Part shown: in pieces, positions 45,391 through 57,184 of the stretch
Layout of the letters: each line of letters starts with the position of its first letter
Position numbering within the stretch: the first letter of the stretch is position 1
Origin: Dactylellina haptotyla
Taxonomy: Eukaryota > Ascomycota > Orbiliomycetes > Orbiliales > Orbiliaceae
Direction: 5' to 3'
NCBI GenBank assembly: GCA_031310005.1
Contig: CM062384.1
Location: 1,736,001-1,800,000, forward strand
DNA length: 64,000 nt
Position numbers and translations under genes: made by a program
Notes under the pieces: model-generated
Seen by the model: only the letters and a program-made list of their open reading frames with translations
Told to the model about the DNA's origin: nothing
Database searches by the model: none

Positions 45391-46012
45391 GTAGACTATC
45401 AGGATCAACTTAACCGCAAATATTACCCAGATCTATAGAATAAGTAGAATGACGCAACTGGCTGGCAACGGCCTCTTGAGAAATGCAGATAGAATTCAGC
45501 CTTAAGACCAAACTATTCTCGGCCCTTTTATTCGCCTCTCCGGGATCTTGTTCTGTGTTCATGGATTAGTTAAGTTGAAACCTTTAAACTATTTGTCTCA
45601 TAGAGCATCTAATTCGCTCTCAGAATTCATTTCTTAAATGTATAAATAAAACCGGGATAGAAAGTGATACCCTTTTTTTAATATATTTATTTTAAAAATG
45701 CTAAGATATATATATTTAGAAAATACCCATATAAAAGCACCCAATGAAAAAAAGAATCCGACCTCTGCAACTCGAAATCAGTAGGTTCCCGACTGCCTCC
45801 AGCAGATGTACTTCGTAGGTCAGAGGCGGCAGGCCGGTTTACGGGGCAATTAAGCATTATCGTTATCTCATTGTCGACTATTAAACAAGTTTCTCAATAT
45901 GAATTAAAGCTCTCCAAAGTTATCTTCTCAAGCCATCTTCATCTATAAAATCCACTCAATATTCTTGTAGAACTTCTAATCTTTACAGAGCGAACGAAGG
46001 GAACCTAAGTAA
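45391..46012. other. Convergent 3' intergenic region
   Basis: AT-rich, with a short GC-richer patch (45757-45845) that can form a stem from CCTCTG (about 45762) and CAGAGG (45821). It lacks tRNA boxes. Confidence 0.4.
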
Positions 46013-48068
46013 CTATGATCGATTAAAAGAACTCTCCTTACTCTCCGTCTGCTGTTGAAGGAACGATGCCCACAACTCAGCTAGATTCTATATTATGGTA
46101 AATATTATAAATGTTAGCATATGATCTACAATAGCGACTACCTAATCAGCGGGAACTGGGAGCTAACTCTTACTTCTCCGCTATTGTTTGCATCTTTTGT
46201 ATCAAGTAAGTTGGCTTGGATTGCAACTGGTGATTGCATGCTTCGCGAAGGAATCGACCCAGTATGGCCTGACCCTCCAGGGCGGGAGAGGCCAGCGGTT
46301 TCTCGATCCTCATCAGTCCATTTAAGATAATTCGCAATTAGCTGAAGGACTTCGAACCGTTTAGCGTCTCCCCGCGGGATAGCTAAGAAAGAGAGGAACA
46401 GGTTTGTGACAAGCTGTCTGATACATCATAAGTTACTCTAGAAATGTGTTAAGTTTGAAAGCTCTTGCTCACCGGTCGACATTATCTTGAGAACCCCCAC
46501 GCTTAATCATACGCAATGCTTTTGTAAGATGTTCATTCAATATGACACCTTTTTTTCATTACGTTAGGCCAAAGCTTCCCCAAAATAAGGGTCTTTGCCA
46601 TACCTTGGTGTCTTAGCTTTCCAATCAGAAGGGTTTTTTCTTTGACTTCGCTTTCAAAGTGCGACATCCTCCTTACTTCCTCCGATAGGCGGGAAGATTG
46701 GGTCTACTCTGGAATCAGTAAATCCCATATGAGCCCACTTCATGGGATTAGAGTACTTTACCTCAAAATCCATTAGTTTTTCTTGCAAAGTAGTTCTCTC
46801 TAGTGTCAAAATCTCGATTTGGGACTGTGTACTTTCGACGATGTTTCGGAGTTCTTCTTTCCTTGCTGGATACAATATTTCAGACTTCGGAGAATACTCA
46901 ATCTGGAAATAAACTTGATACTTACTTTGTTGGATATCGTGTAGTGCTTTCTGAAGATCCGATATCTTTGTAGATTGCTGGCTTTTTACCAGGATTTCTT
47001 TTTCAAGAGTATCTTTTTGAGAGAGGTATTGGTCCTCAATATCACGAGACTGCTCTTCAAGTGCTCTCCTAACAGAGCTTTCCTCCATTGCTAGCACCTC
47101 CCAATCTTGGGCTGACTTTCTTGAACTGTCGAGATCTTCCATAATCTTCATTCGGATGATATCAGCCTCTTCGCGTTCCTTCGACCAATTTTGTTGGGAA
47201 ACTGAGAAACGATGCCGCAAGTCCTGGACTTCTTGTGATAATATTTTCTTTTCAGCCAGTGTTTGCTTCAAACTAGATTCCAATGCCTCCTTTTCTAAGG
47301 CTATCATTTTATTTTGCTCTTCCAAAGCTTCAACCATCCCCTTCGTTTGTTGCAATTCTTCCTAACAGTAAAGTTACAGTTCTGTGAGAGGCTCGATTTA
47401 CAAACGCACAGCACGGGTCCTTACAGCATCTTTGTTAAGCCTATCAGTTAGGGTAGTCCTGATAGAAGCTACTCTTCCCAATAACCCTTTATACTTGTCA
47501 TCCAGTTGCGCATTATCCGTGTGGGCTTGGGCAAGTTGATTCTCTAGCTCCGCTATTCTAGCCTTCTCAATAGTGTGGTCGCTATTCGATTCAACTGCTC
47601 CGATCTCAATATCTCGTTCAGTCCATCTATCGCAGGGTAGTGGTTCGGGGTCGCGAGAAGATATTACTTCGCCGTGCTTCGTTTCTAATTAGAGAGATCA
47701 GCGTTAGCTTATGCTCCTCATGGTCAATAATTGAAAGTTTCGAGCTATAGACAACCGTCTATCGTAAGGTCCAACCCCTGTTCCAAATTCTCATCTAAGT
47801 CGAGCTGTTAGGTCTAATCAGTAATTTGAAATAATTAAAATCGCATTGTTCGCAAATCAACCGTTATGGTCAAATCGAACCGTCTTATTGTTGAGAACCT
47901 GTTCCGTTGGAACGATTTCAGTCTGTTTCTTAGTCGTGTTCTTTTTCGCTTTCTTTCCCTTCTTCCTTCCGACTGTACCTAATGTCTTAGTCAATATATA
48001 TATTGAGGTCTATTCGAAGCTGGCTGTAGATTTGCGATACCTCCAGATTCAGGGTCGTCCAAATCCAT
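46013..48068 (-). CDS. rud3: Golgin Rud3 (GMAP-210-like, GRAB domain)
   Basis: Coiled-coil tether of the cis-Golgi recruited by Arf1. Nine exons in consistent phase give 479 aa: 48068-48041, 47978-47862, 47684-47425, 47361-46926, 46865-46762, 46703-46604, 46548-46473, 46417-46174, 46087-46013. The N-terminus is Lys-rich (GRKKGKKAKKNTTKKQTE). A long heptad-rich coiled coil follows (residues about 95-325). The GRAB (GRIP-related Arf-binding) region reads VILNEHLTKALRMIKRGGSQ, DNVDRQLVTNLFLSFLAIPR, GDAKRFEVLQLIANYLKWTD. The last exon supplies the conserved ENLAELWASFLQQQ. The first two exons are less certain than the rest. Confidence 0.88.
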
Positions 48069-49241
48069 CTCAGGTATATATTAGTACCCGTATACCCATC
48101 CACTACGACCTTCACGAACTATGATCGGAGCTCCACCCAAGTGTTTTGACAATCTATTGGCCGGTATGCTTATGGATGCAACAGCATCTTGAATTCAAAG
48201 AAATGGTAAGTTTGAAGCCGGGATTGTTCGGAGGAAGACTGATTTAACTGATGGAGATGGTGAACTTGAGACTGGAAATTAAACCGTAGTGTTTCCAACC
48301 TGTTTTGGAATTTACAACACAGTATGCTGAAAGTCAACCAACACGACGCAGCCGGCGCCGGCGGCGCGCGCATCCTACATCGGGCTAGATACATTCGAGA
48401 TGTTCTGAATGGTGATACAAAAAATACTTCCTATGATGAGTATATGAGATCAGAAGTATCTCACAAGCGCCCGCTAATACATAGTGAGTCCAAAATACTT
48501 TTCATCTTGAGATGATAGCCACGAGTTAGATAGATCTGGAAGGGACTTGTACAATTATTTTCATGATCAATGGGCAACGATGTGACCTAACAGAAGCCAG
48601 CTAAATCTGGCAGATTTTCCAGGTACAGGTCCTATTTTTGGGTAAATAAGTACTTACCTAAGTTAGCGTTTGGAGTATGCCTAACAATATATACCGAGCA
48701 ATCGGAGAATGGCGCATATTTTTTTCTCAGCACATCCTAGGAAACCGCGTCAATCTAATATATTTAATTGCAATCCAACACAACGTATGTATCGAAACCA
48801 AAGCTTGCAAAGCGCCCGGTACAAATGTCTTTTTTCTTTGTAATACTACGGAAATCTGTGATTTTTTGTTACCGGCTGGGAATAAAATCTGATACCTACT
48901 GAAAGGCAACCATACCCCAAACAAAATATCAATCGAGAAAGTTCAGGCACCATCCATTTGTATATTCAAGGATTCATATACCTGGAATCTACAGATCTGA
49001 TCCCCTACTTAATACCAACCGATATTTGGCATTGACAGAAAAAAGTTTGTAGATTGTGTAGAGTACATGCATCAGATCATCATGAAGCCTGTGATTCTGT
49101 AGAGCATTATAAAATCTAAGCCAAGCAGCGCTTGTCCTCTAAATTCTGTTGCTTAAATAAACAGAGATACTACCACTATGGGAATATGATGCCACAAAAC
49201 CAGGGATCACAATTTATCCATTTTGCTACCGCTATTGAAAT
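48069..49241. other. Intergenic region with one exon-like plus-strand stretch
   Basis: A 48324-48485 plus frame (MLKVNQHDAAGAGGARILHR, ARYIRDVLNGD) sits on a small GC-rich island, follows a CACAG, and is followed by a good donor GTGAGT. No acceptable upstream or downstream exon could be joined, so no gene is called. The rest (48520-49240) is AT-rich and shows nothing. Confidence 0.35.
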
Positions 49242-50612
49242 CTATTGAACAGGGCAGTTTTCAATATCAGGGGGGAGTCCCTCCCCTTGTCCTACATCGC
49301 CGAGCAATTCTGCTGGAGGCGACCCAACCGCCTGCATCTGTTATCACCGAAGTAAAAAATGGTCAGTTAGTTGTAAATATAAGAGATATTTCATTCAAGT
49401 GACTCCGTACCTTCTGCATCCTCTCGACGATATACTCTCTATCAACCTCACTAGTATCAGAATAACCAGGTTGTTCAAACTTGGCGACTATTTCTTTAAC
49501 TAATTTTGATTGCTCCCTAAAATTCCTCATATCCTCTTCAGATTGCTTTCCTTCGTTTTCCACAAGCCAACCCGGGAATTTTTCATCAAGTTCTTTCATC
49601 GGTTCATACAATATCTCTTTGTTGGTAAGTTGCTCCATCATACCCATCAGCATCTTGGAGAAGTCTTCATCTGAGCCGCCTTGGCCAGTTGCCATCTGCA
49701 TCTGTTTCAACATTTCAGCAAGGAAATCATCCGATTGTGAGTCAGCCATTTCCGTGTCTATTTCAGCCCCGGACTCCTTCATTCTTTCCATGGTCCTGGA
49801 TATGGTATCGTGGAAGGAAGAAGCCCCTTCGGAAATCCCGTCCTCTTCCCCGCGTGATGTCTCATTCACCCCAGAGTTGACGACTTCCTTCGGTACAATA
49901 TTATCATTTGATCCAGGACCAACTGTCTTATCCAACTCTTGGACTAGTGAATCAAATTGAGCCTGGAATTCTGGCTTTGTACATAATTCTTAATTAGCTT
50001 ATTTGTTTGAAGACAAAGCGGTTACTTTTATTTAAGAACCAGGCTATTCTTACGGATTCTTCCATCTCTTTTAAAAGATCTGCCATTCCCTGTTGCAGTT
50101 GTTTGGCAAAATCGTCATCTAAGCTGTCGAGGGAAGGCTGGTTCATCGTAGCGCCTTGCGCAGAGCTCTCTCCAGTGATGTTTCGCGCCATGCTTGCGGA
50201 AGATGCAGCGTTAAATTCATCAAGAAGATCTAAGGATGAAGGCAGATAGGATTTCCGCCCGAGAATTAGCCATCATATTTTTTCAAAGTTTGAGCTCACC
50301 ACTACTCCTACCGTCCAATTCATCTAGTTCGTCGTCGTCACTGCCATCATCTTCATCTGCATTGTCAACTCTTCCCGCTATCTCTTCTACTACCTGTCGC
50401 TCGCGATCATACTGGAACTCGTCTAGCTGTTGTGGCGAACTGCGAGAGCCAGGATCACTGGGCCCTGGTGCCTCGCAACTTATTGAAGTAACCAGCGTAT
50501 CGCCGTGTGGGAGTTGTTGGGTGGCTAGAGGGTGTCCTTTCAGCTCGGCCAACAGGGTTGCATCCGCAGCGGCCTGGGCTTCTCGAGGATAGTTTTTATG
50601 ATCTGACGACAT
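49242..50612 (-). CDS. pex19: Peroxin Pex19
   Basis: Farnesylated chaperone and import receptor for peroxisomal membrane proteins. Exons 50612-50300, 50229-50054, 49974-49411, 49337-49242 sum in phase to 382 aa. The acidic, disordered N-terminus is followed by DLLDEFNAA, DDDFAKQLQQGMADLLKEME, the helical MPAR/mPTS-binding domain (DFSKMLMGMMEQLTNKEILY, EPMKELDEKFPGWLVENEGK) and MQAVGSPPAELLGDVG. The C-terminus ends CPVQ, a CaaX box as expected for farnesylation. Divergent from ubc9. Confidence 0.95.
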
Positions 50613-51363
50613 AGATAGAATAGAAACAACCTAGTATGTTAATTGATCTGTGATCCAAAGTATCGTTTTAACCCATAAATACACCTCGTGTATTCCAAAC
50701 CGGATAGGGCACAGGAGGAATAATAAAACCAAAGACCATAGGCCTGGGTCACCAAGCTAGACAGGTTGGTCAGGGCAAAACTCTGCTGTGTTGAAAGTTC
50801 CTAGGATCTTGTGCAGTTGTATCTCTCAGTGCCGAGACTGTGTATCTCTATCAAAGAAACCGTCGAGCTTAGTTTATCACAATATAATTTGGAGCCGGGT
50901 AAGCCACTTGTTTTATACGTACATTTACAGCTATATACCAGCGCTTCTGAAGCACTTTCTTTTGACATGTAGTGGCCTCGCGCTTGCTTGTCTTGATCTG
51001 TTGATCCGAGGTGAAACGAAAGTCACCTGCTTCTTGGCACCGAGGCAAGCAGAGACTAGGGAGGAAAGCAAACAAGAACATAGAAGCCTCACCCCATCTT
51101 AGCTCAAACCTGTAATCACTAGAATCTGTCGGAACTTCACTTAGCCTAACGTGCAGGACGGTATATCTCAAAGAAAAAGGAAAAGAGGAAGAAATAGTAA
51201 ACCAAAGAGAGGAACTAGGCGCGGTACTTGCACTTGCCAGCATTTCATCTCACCAAATCTCCCGCAAATCCCATATACCTCGAAATCTCAAGCAAACGCG
51301 TTCTGAACCAAGACTCCAGATCCACAAATCGTATTTTCAACAGAGAAAAGCGTCGACTACGTT
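50613..51363. promoter_or_regulatory. Divergent promoter region pex19 / ubc9
   Basis: About 750 bases. Frames at 50788-51102 plus and 51243-50869 minus overlap and lack patterns. Part of this is likely ubc9 leader. Confidence 0.5.
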
Positions 51364-52026
51364 ATGTCGGCTCTCTGTTTAAATCGGTTGCAGGAGGAAA
51401 GGTCGGAATCTATCTGCCGTGGCGCCCGAATACTAAATGCTAATCATATTCTTTACAGAAAACAATGGCGGAAGGATCACCCATTTGGATTTTATGCAAA
51501 GCCTGCACGGGGTACTGATGGTTTAGACCTTCGCCAGTGGAGTTGCGGTATACCAGGTAAAGAGAAAACTCTGTGGGAGGGAGGATTATTCAAGCTCGAA
51601 ATGGCATTTCCAGAAGGTAAGTTCATATAGCTTTGGCCTGCCATTTCACGCTACCACATTTTCAACAGCTTACGTCTATTCAAACTCCGTAGAATATCCT
51701 ACAAAACCACCGAAGTGTAAGCGAAATCGTATTCCCCAGCCCATTCAGTCAAGGCCAACACTCCCGTGATAGGTAAATTTGTGCCTCCTTTATTCCATCC
51801 TAATGTTTATCCGTCTGGCACGGTGTGTCTATCTATTCTGAATGAGGATGAAGGATGGAAACCAGCCATCACTATCAAACAAATCCTCTTAGGTATCCAA
51901 GACCTACTGGATGATCCGAATCCCGAATCCCCGGCACAAGCAGAAGCATACAATCTCTTCAAGAAAGATCGCGCGGCGTACGACAAGCGTATTCGAGCAC
52001 TTGTTAAAGAAAATCAAGCGACGTGA
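51364..52026 (+). CDS. ubc9: SUMO-conjugating enzyme Ubc9
   Basis: E2 enzyme for SUMO. Exons 51364-51401, 51459-51616, 51693-51716, 51773-52026 give exactly 157 aa, the usual Ubc9 length. The sequence reads [80 protein letters not shown]. The catalytic cysteine lies in GTVCLSIL and the HPN motif is intact. The C-terminal helix has [20 protein letters not shown]. Exon 3 is a 24-base micro-exon. Convergent with rps23. Confidence 0.97.
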
Positions 52027-52573
52027 TCTTAGTAGATTTTTCTGACAAAGAACTAAATCGGATTTCGGCAATGGCATGGGTTAATTTGACGCAGGATTAA
52101 TTTCAATTATCTTGTTTTCGCGTGCATACTACTTTCCGGAGTTATTGGTTTCTGGATACCCTGGGAACACTCGAATGACCCTTAGCAATCCGGCTCCTCC
52201 ATACCACTAATCCACATTTGTCTTTCCGATCTCTTGTGTATATCCGGGACGTTAATTCAGCTATGGAATAAGGGAATACAATTTCAACATTCTACGTGGT
52301 ACTAAGTCAGAATATCCCTGTAATTCGTAGATTCGTGCCACACTCAGCATAATGAATCGGCTATGGGATTCGATCACATATTGACATCAGTACCATAATT
52401 TGGAACGAAAAAGAAAGCGAAAACCTGCAGTCTATAAGACCATTATAGGTTAGGATGTGTCGAGAATGCGATCCTTTCCATAATACATATATTTAGTTAA
52501 CGCAAAACGCCTTGAATGTGTATAGAAAAACGGAAACAGTAGCAAAGAAATTTGGCCTGTGAACTTTAGTTGT
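52027..52573. other. Convergent 3' intergenic region ubc9 / rps23
   Basis: No coding or RNA feature recognised. Confidence 0.5.
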
Positions 52574-53340
52574 TCAACTTCTGGGCTTTTCCTTCTTCTC
52601 TTTCCATAGCGCCGCTAACCGAAGGTAAAAGAAAGTATTAGTTTTATAAGATCCCTCCTAAACATAGGAATACGTATATGTAGACTTACACAACCCGACC
52701 CCAGAGACTTTGACAACCTTAAAACGGACACCCGGAATATCACCCTTTGCCTTGCCTTTTCTACCGAAACCAGCTAAGAGAACTTCGTCATTCTCGTCGA
52801 CAAAATTCAAGCAACCGTCATTTGGGACTAAAATCCGCCAGTGTTAGCGATGTGGGTTTGGGTACTAAATCTTTTTGGTAGGATTCAGATCAAGTCGGTG
52901 AAAGGAGGAACACACCGAAAGCTGTCACTTTCTTTCCATTCTTAATAAGCTGAACCCTAACACATTTGCGAATAGCGGAGTTTGGTTGTTTGGCCTCAAC
53001 GCCGACTTTCTCCAGCACGATTCCTTTGGCGTGGGATGAGCCGCCGAAGGGAGACGATTTGAAAGCAGTACCCAGAAGCCGCTTTTTGAACCCTAGGTCA
53101 GCCCATCGGCTGTCGAACACGCCCAAACACCTGTCAGCTGTCCTTTCTACAAACAAATATTATTTAGTCTCCAGAAATATATCTATTCGTACTTGTCTCG
53201 ACGGTGATTCCGTAGTTTGCGTGCTGAGTTTAAACCTCTTGGCTTGCCTCTGTATTTGAAAACATTGTTTATTAGCTGCCGCCATATCAACGTAAAGATA
53301 TACAGATACCTAGCTCAGTGCTGAATACTTACTTTCCCAT
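52574..53340 (-). CDS. rps23: Cytosolic 40S ribosomal protein S23 (uS12)
   Basis: Decoding-centre protein uS12. Exons 53340-53333, 53249-53193, 53109-52916, 52827-52690, 52614-52574 sum to exactly 145 aa, the universal eukaryotic length. [100 protein letters not shown] and the end [15 protein letters not shown] match the fungal family nearly without change. The conserved PNDG loop (hydroxylated proline in other species) is present. The first coding exon is only 8 bases. Confidence 0.98.
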
Positions 53341-54518
53341 TTTTGCGGTATCGAGATTTTGCTTGTAGGTTCAATATAATTGAAAGGATGTATCGCTGCT
53401 TGTCTGTAAATGCTAGGTGCGGTCCAATTGTAATAGTTTCAAGAATAACAATTTTCGTTGCTTGGACATGCAATGGCTCAAATTGGTGTCCTTTAGACTA
53501 AGCTAAATCGGGGATGGCAGTCACACTTATAGAAATTAAATTGTATACAAACGCGTTTGCCAAATTGTCAAGTCACAACACACAAGAGCACAAAGCATGG
53601 TGTTTGAGCCTGCAAAGCAGGAGGGCCTGACCAAAAGTGGGTTTTCTGACTTTCATACGCTTATATTCAGCCGATCCGAAATCCAACATGCTATTTCGAT
53701 GTCAAGATTGCTGTCTAATAGAAGATCTACAACAAAATATCGATATCCCAAAACTGATAACCGAGAATGAAGTGATGTACAGATATGAAGACAAGGAGTC
53801 TTGAGGGGAAATAAGCCTTAACCAATCTACCACTGTTTTAGACCCTTCCTACACAATAAAGCTTCTAACTAAAGTGAAATAATTTTGGTTGTTTATAATG
53901 AGAACCCTGTATTGTCAGCGAGTATGATAGCGCTCCCCATCGAAACTACCCCCAACTACCCCATTACCTTTGGTAGTGTCTTTTTTCAATTGTATCTAGA
54001 TACAAATTCGGGTTTTATTCTATTCTTCAAATACATATATTAGCATTCGAAGATGTCTTGATATATCTGAAAAACCCCTCTTTGATACTATTTTGGTTAA
54101 ACCGAACTAGCTACTGATCCATCACAAAATTCAAAGCAAAGGAAGAGAAGTGTACACAGGTAGATGCCTATTAGGTTTATGGAACAAGATATTCAAATTT
54201 TTTGATGCTACAGAGTACGAAATCAGGGGATTGCTGGGCATAAATGCCTACCGGAGCACTTGAGATGATGCATGTTTCTGCTATCTCGCATTTGTAGAAT
54301 ATACAACAACATTAACAAATAAAAGAGCGTCTACGATTATCAGTGCCCGCATCATTTGGGGACAAAGTCCTAGAATTCTTTCGAATATACGTTTCACAAA
54401 CCGGGAGTTTGCCCAGGCGCAGCCTGTGCCAAAAAGTGAGATTAGCTCAAAAGAAGTACCAGCCGATTGCGAACGCGCATATACTGTTACTAAAAACTAG
54501 ATGGTCGTTCATATTATA
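53341..54518. other. Intergenic region, about 1.2 kb
   Basis: Upstream of rps23 and downstream of mpp10. A small plus frame starting at 53597 (57 codons, MVFEPAKQEGLTKSGFSDFH...) is not recognised. Nothing else supported. Confidence 0.4.
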
Positions 54519-56387
54519 CTACAATTTAACGTAGACCGTGGATATGGCGTTCTCCTCCCCGCGTTTCCTCGATATACTCGTACGTTGACCATCTTTGTTA
54601 ATTATTGATACATTTCCTTGTTGCAGGACATTCAGAAGCCCTTTCTCCTTGGTATCAGAGTTTTTAGTTTCATGAGAAGTTAGCGGCCTTTTCTCTCGCT
54701 TTCTTCGTCTCCTATCTCTCGTTCGCTGATCCCGCTCCATCTCATTATTGGAGACTGGGGTCCCTGATAATTTTGTGACACCACTGGATCGGTATTCCGT
54801 TAACGATGGATGATATATTTCCTGGGGTGCGAGGGATGAGGAATTGGCAACTGAAAGATTTCCAGAATTGATATTGGCCTCTTCTATCTCAAGAACTCGG
54901 GTATCGTTCAAAACTGACAATAGGCTCCTTGGGGCCTTTGGAACGAAGCGCCAAGAACTCAGTCTATTCAATTGCTCGTCAACCGTCGAAATAAGTTCTG
55001 TTATTTCTGTTTTGAGAGTGCCCAGCTTAGCATCCTGGTTATGTGATTGCCTTTGCATTACGATTTTCGCTTGATGTTCTTTTTCATAAAGTTCTGACAA
55101 TCCAATTCGGGATTTCGAATCATCGAGTTCTACCAGAGCGGCACGGCGAGAGCCACCACGGGCTTCCGGATTTCTTCGAGTAACACCATCAAAATTACCA
55201 GAAAGAATCCTGGTTTTGATTATATCTTCCAATTTGATGGTAATATCACGGGTGAAAACAGGCACCGGTTTTCCAACTCTTTCAAAGTCCAGGTCTTCTT
55301 GAAGAAGGGAATTGAACGGCCGCTTTTGTGAATCGGTTTCTCCTGAAAGTGTCCATTCTTTGTGGTCGATGTTCTGCTGTTCTAAACTTCGTATGAGATC
55401 GTTCAACTGGGCCTGTGATTGTCGATATACAGTTCTTTTTGTGAGACTTTCATTCGAATGACGATCTGCATTGTTGTCTTCGCTGCTTCCGTCCATGAGA
55501 GGTTCTGCAAACAAATCGTTCTGTATCCCTTCCAAAATATCAACGAAATCATGGCGTTCGGTGTTTAGACCCGTCGGGGAGGGTGTCGGCGAGAAGCCGG
55601 GGGCCGCTGAGACGTGACTTTCAACCAATGGCTCCCGTAAATCATCTGGTGGTAGAAAGAAATCGGTGTACATTAACCCATGTTGCTCTTCGCCGGACTC
55701 AGTGGTATCATCGACGCTGCTGTAGTCTAAACCATCCATCTGCTCTTCAGAATCCGCGTGCCAATTTATTACTTGGTCCAGTTCATCCAACTGTCTACCT
55801 AGCTCATCTGCGCGCTCAAATCTCTCGGTTTCGGAATTAAATTTCTCAAGCGAGAAGAAGTTATCGTCAAGTTGGCCGAATGGTTGGTAATTCTGGTGGG
55901 TGACTAGCCGAATAGCCTTGTCATCGCGCGTTCTGTCGGTTTCTAGGGGTTTGAGCTCAGATAAATCGTCGCCACTATCCGAATACAGTTCATCAATATA
56001 TTTTGCATCCGAAATTTTGATTTCCGTTGAAGGTATGTGGTATTCATCATCAGGGTGGTGGTTGAAGGATTGGTCAAGCTTGTTTTCAAACACTCTATCA
56101 ACCCTTGCCTTTTTAAATGAAGGTTTGGCAATAGTGCCAATATTAGGGATATTAGTAGGCGCAAGGGGAGCTGCGTTCGAAATTATATCTAGGAAACATT
56201 TTGTTTGTTCCCATATCTGATCAACATCGAAGCCCGTCAGGTGAAGCCTGTCGTTGACAATAGCTTGTTTGTTCAGCGCATCAAGGTAAGATCGAGTATG
56301 TAAGATAGAGTTGTCGTAGATGTCGCCATCTTGTATAAGGGCATCGAATGGCCGGCGATCGAGCGCTTTAAATAGATCGGTCGCCAT
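54519..56387 (-). CDS. mpp10: U3 snoRNP protein Mpp10
   Basis: Scaffold of the Mpp10-Imp3-Imp4 complex in the small-subunit processome. Single exon, 622 aa. The protein is acidic in its first half (for example SDSGDDLSELK and DELDQVINWHADSEEQMDGL). The conserved C-terminal region reads DITIKLEDIIKTRILSGNFD, YEKEHQAKIV, LGTLKTEITELISTVDEQLN, RLSSWRFVPK and LAPQEIYHPSLTEYRSSG, followed by a basic RDRRRRKREKRP segment. It is the last intact gene before the AT-rich block; the ATG is only about 220 bases from the composition break. Together with Utp25 it is the second processome gene of the window. Confidence 0.93.
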   Translation of the reverse strand: MATDLFKALDRRPFDALIQDGDIYDNSILHTRSYLDALNKQAIVNDRLHLTGFDVDQIWEQTKCFLDIISNAAPLAPTNIPNIGTIAKPSFKKARVDRVFENKLDQSFNHHPDDEYHIPSTEIKISDAKYIDELYSDSGDDLSELKPLETDRTRDDKAIRLVTHQNYQPFGQLDDNFFSLEKFNSETERFERADELGRQLDELDQVINWHADSEEQMDGLDYSSVDDTTESGEEQHGLMYTDFFLPPDDLREPLVESHVSAAPGFSPTPSPTGLNTERHDFVDILEGIQNDLFAEPLMDGSSEDNNADRHSNESLTKRTVYRQSQAQLNDLIRSLEQQNIDHKEWTLSGETDSQKRPFNSLLQEDLDFERVGKPVPVFTRDITIKLEDIIKTRILSGNFDGVTRRNPEARGGSRRAALVELDDSKSRIGLSELYEKEHQAKIVMQRQSHNQDAKLGTLKTEITELISTVDEQLNRLSSWRFVPKAPRSLLSVLNDTRVLEIEEANINSGNLSVANSSSLAPQEIYHPSLTEYRSSGVTKLSGTPVSNNEMERDQRTRDRRRRKREKRPLTSHETKNSDTKEKGLLNVLQQGNVSIINKDGQRTSISRKRGEENAISTVYVKL

Positions 56388-56640
56388 AGCCTGTAGTAGA
56401 CTACGATAGAGGGTCGGGATTAGTATGATCGTGGATTATTTGAATCGAAGGTGTTGCATCACAAGAAGATGGGGGGGGTTTTTTTTTTTTAACCAAACCG
56501 AAAGTGAAAAGAATATACTTTTACCACGTGATCAGATTTAACCAATACGCCAAGAAAATACTTGTAAATGGAACCACCAACAACTACACAACTACATAGT
56601 GGTACTTTAAAACTTATAAAAATTAATTAAATATAATTAA
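56388..56640. promoter_or_regulatory. mpp10 upstream region adjoining the AT-rich block
   Basis: Contains a G8T12 homopolymer junction (about 56472-56491) and a CACGTG E-box palindrome (56525-56530). The normal gene-space composition ends here. Confidence 0.5.
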
Positions 56641-56837
56641 AATTAAGAATTAAAAATTAAAAAGTAGACTATAACTAGGAGGCCGCCGGCGCGGCATTTA
56701 AACCCGATTAAATCCAAAAATCAATAAATACTGTGGGTTGCACCCTGTACTAGTATTTGTATTATTACTTGCTCACTCAACATTACTAAGTGTTATTATA
56801 AAAGTATAATTTATCTAGTATTTTTTAATAATATTAG

Positions 56838-56935
56838 TGTCAGCCGTGGGGCGGGTTAGGGCGGGTTGCTGTTTTGTCACACTACCCATGGATGGGTAGG
56901 CCAAAAATAGTTAACCCACGGGTTTACCTATAAGT
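56838..56935. repeat. GC-richer island with GGGCGGGTT motifs, possible hAT-type terminus
   Basis: Inside the AT-rich block this short stretch keeps repeated GGGCGGGTT, ACCCATGGATGGGT and AACCCACGGGTT motifs. Such GGGYGGGTT-rich ends are common in hAT DNA transposons and their short derivatives. No transposase, partner terminus or target duplication was found, so this is only a suggestion. Confidence 0.25.
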
Positions 56936-57184
56936 ATAAAAATTTAAAAATAGATTTATAAATATATATATATAAACTAAAATGTAGCATATTGTATTTA
57001 AATCTGACTAACTATTTTTTAATATATTTTTATATTAATAATATTATATTTAATTTTAATAATTTCTTATTTAAGCATTTTTATAATTTTAGTATAGTCT
57101 TATTATAAGATATAATTTATATATTTAATAATAAATGTATTTATTTATATTGCGCTTTTATAATTTTAATTTTTAACTTGAAAT

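Noticed and set aside
45757-45845. GC-richer stem-forming patch considered as a tRNA or small RNA
   Set aside because: No A and B box pattern, no cloverleaf and only a six-base stem.
53597-53770. 57-codon plus-strand frame
   Set aside because: No recognisable motif and no evidence beyond an open frame of a length expected by chance.
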